Positions 56,421-64,000 of a DNA stretch of 64,000 nucleotides are shown one piece after another. The DNA is from Cycas panzhihuaensis (lineage: Eukaryota > Cycadophyta): contig CM041465.1 of assembly GCA_023213395.1 (NCBI GenBank), forward strand, positions 131,509,741 through 131,573,740. The letters are read 5' to 3'. Made by a program: the position numbers and the translations under genes. Every line of letters starts with the position of its first letter. Within the stretch, counting starts at the first letter, position 1. A model generated the notes under the pieces. That model had not been told where the DNA came from. It saw only the letters and a list, made by a program, of their open reading frames with translations, and did not search any database.

Positions 56421-56456
56421 GATGATACTACTACTGGCTTCAGGATGATACTACTA
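56411..56456 (-). repeat. 23-bp tandem duplication at the RNase H / integrase junction
   Basis: GGCTTCAAGATGATACTACT plus ACT is repeated once with a single difference (AAG/AGG). Because 23 is not a multiple of three, the duplication shifts the reading phase between RNase H and integrase. With a single copy the two would be in one phase. Confidence 0.85.
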
Positions 56457-57170
56457 CTGGGCAAGGTATTGCATGATGTCCCCATACCACTCAATGTCAC
56501 CGAGTGGATGAGGAGGAGACTCCTGAATGGCCAAAATGGGCTTATCAGGCAAGGAGTCATTGATAGGAGTATAAGAATGGTTTGGGATAGGTGTGTCAAT
56601 AAGTTGCTCAGCCACCACCATCTCTTTATTCGATTTCCTTTTGACGATTTGAAGATCAAACTCCTGAAGGAGGATAAACCACTTGCCACTCCTACCTGTT
56701 AGGTCAGATTGGGTCAACAAGTATCTTAGGGGGTTAGATTAGATGATCGCCTGAGTAGCATTCCTGAGCAAGTAGTACCTAAACTTCTTAGTGGCATGCA
56801 CCAAGGAGAGGCACTCCTTCTTGGCAGGGGAGTAGTTAAGTTCAACAGCCACAAAGGTATGACTAATGAAGTAAATAGCCCTTTTGGTTCCCAAATCATC
56901 CTCTTAGGCTAGCATGGCACCCAAGGATTTGTTGGTAGTTGAAGTGTAGAGAATGAATGGTCTATCAAAGAGAGGGGACACCAATGTTAGGGTAGAAGTG
57001 AGGGCTTCTGTGAGCTCTTCAAAGGCTTATTGGGCCTTTGAAGACCAAACAAATGGGGCCCCTTTCTTTAACATATTGGTAAGGGGTTTATCATTTATGG
57101 TGAAATTCATCAGGAAATGCCTAAGAAATCCAAGCCTACCCAAAAGCAATTTGATCTATCATTAGGTTTT
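56421..57170 (-). pseudogene. gypsy E first RNase H (defective) and connection
   Basis: Follows RT in phase. It reads L-Y-T-S-T-T-N-K-S-L-G-A-M-L-A where active gypsy RNase H has a catalytic Asp, so that residue is missing. ELNYSPAKKECLSLVHATKK gives the Glu region and the next Asp site reads I-I-x-S-N-P-L-R-Y-L. Then come L-T-G-R-S-G-K-W, LLQEFDLQIVKRKSNKEMVV and D-S-L-P-D-K-P-I-L. Loss of the catalytic Asp in this domain is common in Tat elements, which rely on a second RNase H. The sequence after D-S-L-P-D, where the second RNase H normally begins, leads straight to integrase. Confidence 0.87.
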
Positions 57171-58060
57171 AGGAGACGGCATGTCAAATATGGCCTTGAC
57201 TTTGTCTGGGTCGATTTGGATCCCTTGCTTTAAGACAAAAAAACCAAGGAGTTTACCTGCTATTATGACAAACACGTATTTGAGAGGGTGGAGGCTTATG
57301 TGGTATTTGCGACATCGTGTGAAGATGGCTCATAAATTAGAAGGATGATGGGCCCTAGTACATGAGAGACCTATCATATCGTCCATGAAAACCTCTAAGG
57401 TTTTGTTAATAAGGTCATGAAAGATGAATTGTATTACCCTTTGATAGGTGGCACCTATATTCTTTAGCCTAAAGGGCATCACCTTATAGGTGAAGGTGCC
57501 CCAAGGGGTAGTGAATACCGTCTTGTGGCAGTCTTTAGGAGAAATTTGGATTTGGTTATAACCTAAGAAGCTATCCATTAAGGACATGACTTCAAAATTG
57601 GTAGTTTGATCAATGATTTGATCGATGAAGGGAAGTAGGAAGTTGTCCTTGGGACATGCATTATTGATGTCATAGGAATCAATACATATCCTAATTGTCC
57701 CATTCTTTTTAGTAACTGGGACAATGTTGGATACCTACTTGGTGTAGTTAATAGAAGTGATTAACCCCACGTGTAGGAGTTTTTCAACTTCAATCTTGAC
57801 AGTAGTTGAAAGTTTAGGATGAAGAGGGCATTGTTTTTGACGCATGGGGTGAGCACCCAGAATGGTGGTAAGATTATGGGTAACGATAGTAGGGTCTATT
57901 CCCTTTATATTGGAATAATCCAATGCAAAGACATCTTGGAATAGAAGGGTGTATTGCTTTATTTCTTCTAGAGAGCATTCTACTCCCACCTTTATGACCT
58001 TACCTGGGGTAAGGACTATGTCCTTGGTTGCCCCCATGCATATAGTATTCCCTTCCTTGA
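57171..58060 (-). pseudogene. gypsy E reverse transcriptase
   Basis: Open pieces at 57735-58037 and 57330-57587 are in one phase. In order: E-E-I-K-Q-Y-x-L-L-F-Q-D-V-F-A-L-D-Y, VEKLLHVGLI, V-P-V-T-K-K-N-G-T-I-R-I-C-I-D, MSLMDSFLGYNQIQISP, TTPWGTFTYKVMPFRLKN, then the catalytic F-M-D-D-M (about 57378-57392) with both aspartates kept, then G-K-L-L-G-F-F-V-L-K-Q-G-I-Q-I-D-P. Only a few stops interrupt about 290 codons, so this is among the better preserved RTs of the window. Confidence 0.94.
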
Positions 58061-58838
58061 AGTGAAGGGGGGCTCGATTAATAGGAGGGGGCAGAATAAG
58101 AGATAGATTTGGGTCAGTAAGAGATGACCTGATAGCTAAGACCTTCTAGTGACTGAGCCTATAATGACCAGAAGGGAAATTCGGTGTGGAGCATGCTAGA
58201 TGCTAAAGCAAAGCCTCATCATCCTCAAAGTAGTCCACCCCATGGATGACCGTACCTTGAGAAGGCGAGGAGAGGGGAGTAGAAGGAGTGGTGGGATCGT
58301 AGCAGTCGACCCACCACTCCACATATCTAAGGGACTCTTTAGAAGAGTAAGAAAGAGTTCTCCTGTGAGGAGTGATAGGAGGCTCCCCAGCTTCATTGCC
58401 TACGGGGGGTGACGAAGAGGGATATGCAACGATATGAGAGCTCATTTGGTTGGGAAGAGCGATAACATGTGATCCAAAGGAAGAGCTAGTTTCTCCAATA
58501 GTGGGGGTTTCAGGTCGGGACCTGAAACAAGGGAAGTACCCCCTACTAATGTTTATGAGAGATATGGGATGAGAAAATTCCTCATCCTCACCATCAAACT
58601 TGTTGTCACTAAGCATGGCAAGATACCCATCGCTCCCCACACCAATAAGGATGAAGCATATAATGTTGGAGGAAGAAGATGAAGGACATTCTTCCAAAGG
58701 GAACAAATCAGGGATATCGATGGAACAAGTGAAAACTCAGGCAGAAGGGCCATTGTCGCCCTTAGCCTTATTGCAAGCTGCTTGACACGGTTGGCGAGAT
58801 TGCCTGGTAGGAGGAGGCTCCTAGGAGACAACTCTCAT
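58061..58838 (-). pseudogene. gypsy E protease-RT linker
   Basis: In phase with protease and RT. Positions 58203-58706 are open for 167 codons, Ser/Pro-rich with an acidic patch (D-G-E-D-E-E), and contain Y-V-E-W-W-V-D-C-Y-D. No catalytic domain is recognised. Ser/Pro-rich linkers at this place are normal for large plant gypsy elements. Confidence 0.75.
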
Positions 58839-59480
58839 TCACCCCTCATGGACAAACTTGACTTGTCCCCATTGGGATGAACACACAGCTCCCATTTGGT
58901 CAAGCCATGGGTGCCCTAACAAAAGGTTGCAGTTGACATCAATGTTGAGAACTATAATATCAGTGAGGATAGTCTTTTCCTCGAGAGTGAGGGGGATGGA
59001 CATCAATCCCAAGGGTGTCTTTTCACTACCATCGTAGCCTTGACACCCCCATGGAACCATCTCCAGGGTTGAGATGCCAAGCTCTTACATGATGCGTAAG
59101 GGTATGGCATTGACAAAAGAACCATTATCAATAATAGTTCTTTGTAGAGTATAGTCAGAAGTGTCAATAGTTATGGTAAAGGGGAAATGCCATTGGCATT
59201 CCCTTTCATCGGTTGAGGGAAGATCCTTGAGATCAAAAGAGATGATGGATTCATGACTTGGGGTGATGCTTAAGGCATGAATAGACGTGTCACTCAATCC
59301 CAAAGCTTCCAAAAGGAGTGTACATTATTTGGTACAGCTCCTCAAGACATCTATTATGGACATCTCTGTGACCACGATGTGGAGCTCATTTACAACGGAG
59401 AAGGGCTTTCTCTTCGTGGTAGGTTAGGGAAGAGCTCTTCGAAAGTCGTAGTGACCGGGGTACACAGGAATGGTCTTGGG
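58839..59480 (-). pseudogene. gypsy E aspartic protease
   Basis: Open at 59085-59312 and 58839-59060 in one phase. The active-site loop reads T-I-I-D-N-G-S-F-V-N-A-I-P, where the usual D-T/S-G has Asn in the middle but keeps Asp and Gly. The second half, NCNLLLGHPWLDQMGAVCSS, is a signature of Tat and Athila proteases. It would process the Gag-Pol precursor. Confidence 0.92.
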
Positions 59481-59486
59481 AAGTAC

Positions 59487-59531
59487 GAGGACTTCCGGAA
59501 GAGGGACTTCCGAAAGAGGGACTTCTGAAAG
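59487..59531 (-). repeat. three in-frame 15-bp repeats
   Basis: The plus-strand unit GGACTTCCGAAAGAG occurs three times in tandem with single changes. In the polyprotein phase it encodes repeated S-F-G-S-P-type pentapeptides between gag and protease. Confidence 0.85.
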
Positions 59532-62018
59532 AGGGTTAAGGTGAGGTATGGAAGAAGAGGTACAGTTCACCTCTTTAACTACTTGAGACTCAGTTAGGGT
59601 GTGGTCTCGAGCATCTGGATGACCTTCTTTCCCTTGTCTCAGGATCGAGAAGGTGAGGGAGTACGATGGTTAAGAGAACTAGAGGAAGAGGACAAGTTCC
59701 TAGCATTCTTTCTTTTTGGTTTGTGAAGGGCAAGGGTTTGGGGATCTTCCTCTGTTTCAGTTACCTTTTTATTGGTTGTTGCGATCACGCTCCCTGTGCT
59801 TGGGAAAAGGATCCTTATGGACTAGCTTGTCTAAGTTGGGCCTAGATGCCTTTTCAAGAGAAGAATCATGTTGTGGGGCAGCTCTAGGGTGTTGGGCCTA
59901 GCATTATGAATCTTCGTGGAAATATTCCCCGTGGATGGAACACCATTTCTTCTCCAGGAAGGAATCAAGCTTCCTCACTTGAGAAGATTGCGTGTTACCA
60001 CCCTTTGGGGGAGCGGCTTGAGAAGCCTAGTGAACTGGTTTATGTGAGGTAGGGGATGAAGGAGCCTAGAGTTTGAGCCCCTTCATGGTATGTTCGAATG
60101 AATGTATGGTAGAAGTGAGAGGATCCAAAGTCTTCTCAGTTGGATAGGAAGAAGACCTAGTAGGGTGTTAGATTTTGGTCTCTCGGGATAGAGGAGGTGC
60201 CTCACAATGTTGTGAGGGTTTGAGAGGCTTCTTGAGTCTGGCTTGGATCTCAATGGCCTCAAACACCAAGCACTTAGCTATGGCAAAATCACATGTCATT
60301 GCCCCCATTTTTAGGACTTCAACGTGGACTTTGGGATGCAGGGCATTGGCAAAAAGGTCCCTCTTCAACTCCTCAGGTGGAGTTGCCTTTATGGAGTGAA
60401 GAAGGTCATGAAAGCATCTTATAAAGTCCTGATTCATCTCATCATGACCTTGTTTGAGAGATAAGAGGGCTTTCATCCCACTCTCAAAAGGATGGGCTAC
60501 ATTAAAATAGTTGACGAATTCATCCACAAGTTATTGGAATGAAAAGATTGAATGTACTGGCAGGTGATAGAACTACTTAAGGGCATCTCCTTGGAGGGAT
60601 CATGGGAAGAGTTTCATAAGAATATGGTCATAGGCCCAGTAATCAATACATGCCATAGAAAAGCTATGTACATGCTTTATTAGGTCTTGTGACGAGGTCC
60701 CATCGAATTTGGGAACCTACGGAGAGTGAGGCAATAAGTTGATCCTTAGTGCCTCGATGGATAGGGGTGTCAATCTATAGTCCATAAAGGGGCATGCCCT
60801 TGACTGGACCATAGGATTGACAAGAGATGGAGGAGGAGGTAGGCAAGGTTACACAAACCCTCCTTGTGGAGTTTGGTTTGAAAGGAGATATTGGCCTCCT
60901 CCTACTGGGTGAGAGGATACTAGTCCCGCATTTGAAGGAATATATGTAGGAGCAGATGGGGGTGAGGGACCAATCCCTCCTTATGAAAATACTCCTTATT
61001 AGAAAGGAGCTTAAGAGAGAGTACCTTGAGAGAGGGCGTGCCCTCCTTACAAAGGTGCAATATGAGGTGTGACAGAGGAAGATGGAAAAGAGGGTTGAGG
61101 AATTAGTTTTTTCCTATATAGGCTGCCCATGGGTGGTGCAACCCCATATGGGTGCAAAGGGTCCACCCTTAAAGCTGGAAGGGAATTTCCCTTGCCATGG
61201 CTCCATAGTTGAGAGATGTAGCTTGGGGACATGTAAAGGGAAGAATCTCTAGGCTGAACTTGAGAGTGTGTGGGGGTAGGCCCCACATGGCTAGAGGTAG
61301 GGATGCATATGGGTCCCCTAGGTCTAATGGGTAGTGGATAAACTATAGTCAGAGGAAGTGCAATCATTTGACTAGAGGGAGGTATGCTCAACCCAAGTTG
61401 GGAGGAGGACATGCCTTAGGTGGTCCTCAAGGAGCATGGGCTATGAGGAGAGGAAGATGGGATAAAAGATACACTCATCATTGGTAGAGGAGTTGGATGA
61501 GATGGACGAGATAAGGAGGATGTAGAAGAAGGGAGCACAATACTTTGTAAGATGCTCTCGAACCACTTGGGATGTGGTTGGAGATGAGTAGCTTGGAAGC
61601 ATTAGCTAAGGGCTTTAACCACATCGGTAGGAGGGGTATCCACTTGATCATAAGAGGTAGATAGAACCTCATATGAAGCAAACCCCGTGGGACGATCCTC
61701 ATGAGAGTCACCATCATGGTGGTGAAACTCTAGAGGGGATGAAACCTCTACTTCATGAGTAGAGAGATGGTGGAGTTGTGAATGTTGTTGGTCACCTGGA
61801 TAAAAGATAGGATCCTCACCCTCTTAGGTGAACCCTTGAAAAGAAGTAGAAGGCTCATGTGATTTTGATACGTAAGTATGATATGCCTAATCTGAGGGAA
61901 ATCCCTCCATAGTCAAATCAGAATCTGACGAAGGAATGGAGTAATAGGAAGGGTCTTCCAACAAAGGAGGGAGGCCTCACAAGTGATGTGAGAATCATCG
62001 CATATAAGTTCTGCTCAT
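59532..62018 (-). pseudogene. gypsy E gag
   Basis: ATG at 62018, 130 bp from the PBS and in the same phase as protease and RT. The N-terminal 300 codons are Ser/Pro-rich with stops at six or so places. The Retrotrans_gag core lies at about 60150-60730: K-F-D-G-T-S-S-Q-D-L-I-K-H, A-C-I-D-Y-W-A-Y-D, L-F-P-x-S-L-Q-G-D-A-L-K-x-F-Y, then the open stretch 60168-60527 with FVNYFNVAHPFESGMKALLS, L-K-Q-G-H-D-E and A-L-H-P-K-V-H. A Cys/His pair near 59930 (W-C-S-I-H-G-E-Y-F-H) could be the remains of a nucleocapsid finger, but no full CCHC knuckle is seen. It forms the particle. Confidence 0.9.
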
Positions 62019-62147
62019 AAGTTGGAAGAAGGAGCAAGAGGTATAATGGGGTGTGAGCATTAGGGGCTACCTAACATACTGAAGAGAGCTACCAGGAAGG
62101 TAGTAGCACTAGCAGGAAGGGAGAAAGGATTAATCCCTTATTGGCAT

Positions 62148-62165
62148 TCCCCAGTATGGTCGCTA
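62148..62165 (-). promoter_or_regulatory. primer-binding site of gypsy E, tRNA-Arg-like
   Basis: TCCCCAGTATGGTCGCTA, reverse complement TAGCGACCATACTGGGGA. It resembles the TGGCGACTC-CTGGGGA primer sites of Ogre/Tat elements (from memory). It lies one base from the LTR end. Confidence 0.7.
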
Positions 62166-62166
62166 G

Positions 62167-64000
62167 TGGAATCGCACCTTTGGGGGGGGTGCGGGGGAGG
62201 GGGTAACTATGTTTGGATGAGGCCAAGTTGAAGTATCAAATTGTAGTGGCAAGACACTTATGACAACAAGTGAAAGTAACACCCACAAAGGGCGTCTGTG
62301 CATTAGAATGCAGGTTTAAGACCCATAAATTATATGCAAACTCCTTAGAGGTGACTCTGCTTTAGTTTAGAATGATGGGCAAGTGAGGGATATCCTCGAT
62401 TTCCTAAGTAACCTCACAAAGGGCCCTCCTATCCTTGGATGGCCAAAGGAAGGAGGAGAGAGAGAGTGAGGGAATGACTCCCCACATAGAGAGGGACTAT
62501 AAAGGGGACGACTTTAGTAGAGAAGAAGGGCGACACACACACACGGGAGATTAAGAAGAGGACTAATCTCACGGGTTAGATATCAACCTAAAGGGTGATA
62601 CCTGAACGGTTTAATTAAATTGAGTAGGGAGGACCAAGAGAGCAACCCTAGAAAGGGGGTGCCCCCAAGGTGCTAGACCTAAGAAGATCTTAGGAATAAA
62701 GATCAAATAATTAGCATCTCAATGTTTGTGTTTACTCATTGTAAAAATAGTGTGGTGTATGTAACATTGTGTCCTTATATGTGAAGGGGTAGCTTTTCAA
62801 AGTAATAAGATAATGCAAGACTCACTCTTGTTTATCCACACATATGACCTCACTCTCTTTACCTTTTGAATTTAAAAGTAGAAAAGAAAGGAAGGATGCA
62901 ATGATAGCTATATGATGCAAAGCATATGTAAAAGATGTAAGCTTACTAAGCAATGTAATGAGATAAGCATGTAAATATATAAGATTCTTACTACATGCAC
63001 TTTCCTACAAAAGCAAGCAAACTAGTTGACAATAAATGACCTAAACTAGTTCTTCTTCTTTTCCTTTTTAGAATAATATGTGAGTAAAAAGGGAAAAAAT
63101 GAGAGAGAAGAAAAGGAAACAAGGAAAGCCCCAAGGCTTACTTGGAATATGATAGCTGAAGCAGCGTCGTCCTTATTATGCTTGTCACCCTCATCTTTCT
63201 CCAACCATAGACAGCGCGGGATGGTGCCAGTAAAGAAAGGAGGGGTTCCCCTTACCTTACCCCAAGTCAAAGGAAAAGAAATGGAAAGGAAAGCAACGCA
63301 AGAAAATGCAAAAGAAAATACAACTTTAACTTACAATTTTGAGAGCAAAGGAAGTACCGATTAAAAGGATGGGGACATACCTGGAGCAGGATTCCCTTTG
63401 CTCTCCACTCATAATAAGGCATCCTATAAATCAAACCAAGTTTACCCTTTCCCAAGGGGTGCCAATTACACGTGGGATAGGTACACAATATAACAAATAC
63501 TAGGACTTATATTTCTCAGCCAAAAGGAATGTTTTTCACTACAACATTACTCCTTGTTCCTTTTATATCATTTAGTAAACAACATGGGAAAAAGGAGGGG
63601 GTAAAGAGAGAAGGAGGATGGATAGCCTTGGAATGGATAACCCTCTGGATCAGGTGTACTCCACACTGTCTAAGTACCAGAGAAGATGAGGCAAGGTGAA
63701 TGTAAGAAACCCTTGGAATGCAAGTGGGAAAGTGGGAGAAAATGTTGCCAATGCTGTCAATGTTGTAAAAGTTGCAATGTGCAACTATTGCAACCTTGAT
63801 AGGATTAAGCTAGGAGGCACAAGAAGCTATGGAATGGAGGGCTAGAGTCCCATCATGTAGGACCTGCAAAGCTGGTCACAGGTGTAACAAGAGGCTGCCT
63901 ATACTACTGCCAGCAATGGTCTTCTTTCAATGGCCTTTTGGGAGCTTAAGGAAAGCACAGAGGAAGATGAGATGAGGAGAGAAGGGGGATGCCCTTGAGG
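62167..64000 (-). repeat. 5' LTR of gypsy E (right copy, continues past window)
   Basis: TGGAATCGCACC onward. It aligns with 47102-48935 to the last base of the window, with scattered substitutions that are mostly transitions, and a rearranged G run. Open frames within it (63046-63488) are not genes: the left copy has the same sequence with different stops. Confidence 0.92.

Larger units (their letters stand above)
47102..64000 (-). mobile_element. gypsy element E, Tat-like, right end outside window
   Basis: Minus-strand Ty3/gypsy element of more than 16.9 kb. LTR copies begin at 47102 and 62167 (at least 1.83 kb each), with a PBS beside the right one. One long phase carries gag, protease, RT and RNase H from 62018 to about 56430; integrase follows in another phase to about 55220. 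About 6 kb then separates integrase from the 3' LTR and carries an antisense frame and a second RNase H. The RT motif set, the defective first RNase H, the extra RNase H, the extra antisense frame and the tRNA-Arg-type PBS all point to the Tat group (Ogre/Retand relatives). It interrupts the leader of copia H. Its base composition is visibly richer in G+C than the copia regions. Confidence 0.9.

Noticed and set aside
1-64000. A new defence, biosynthetic or signalling system
   Set aside because: All recognisable coding sequence is retrotransposon-derived or a short host-gene fragment. I found no conserved non-transposon gene cluster.

Overview
This window is a graveyard of nested LTR retrotransposons from what is almost certainly a large, repeat-rich flowering-plant genome. 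Primer-binding sites matching plant initiator-Met tRNA (TGGTATCAGAGC and decayed forms) recur, Ty1/copia elements dominate, one element is a chromodomain Ty3/gypsy, and another looks like a Tat-group Ty3/gypsy, a group known only from plants. I see no intact host gene, no RNA gene and no prokaryotic feature. Every coding segment is a pseudogene with stops and frameshifts. The only recognisable host-gene sequence is a short fragment of vacuolar H+-ATPase subunit A at 209-470.

Layout. (1) 1-2041: V-ATPase fragment, an internally deleted copia remnant and its 3' LTR. (2) 2042-~16600: copia D (+). It is split by copia C (-, 3460-12720, perfect 5-bp target duplication aaact), which is itself split by the gag-only element G1 (+, 5590-8607). 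(3) ~16600-47101: copia H (-). It is split first by gag-only element A (-, 18436-23422), into which copia B (+, 23423-38441) inserted, into which chromodomain gypsy F (+, 25864-32873, target duplication tactc) inserted. This gives four levels: H > A > B > F. H is split a second time by A2 (-, 41644-45629), another gag-only element related to A. (4) 47102-64000 and beyond: Tat-like gypsy E (-). Its 3' LTR starts at 47102 and its 5' LTR starts at 62167 and runs off the window. Between them lie gag, protease, RT, RNase H, integrase, a decayed antisense frame and a second RNase H placed downstream of integrase.

The elements work by the usual copy-and-paste cycle: tRNA-primed reverse transcription, Gag particle, integrase-mediated insertion. 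None here could do so on its own. A, A2 and G1 never carried pol. They keep LTRs, PBS, polypurine tract, a long leader and one Gag-like frame next to the 3' LTR, so they presumably relied on enzymes from full copia relatives. The leaders of A, A2, B and H share recognisable blocks, which suggests one extended family.

The least ordinary items are the displaced second RNase H and antisense frame of E, the repeated gag-only architecture, a hairpin kept in the A/A2 LTRs, and the V-ATPase fragment beside a copia remnant. Boundaries marked approximate were set by eye.
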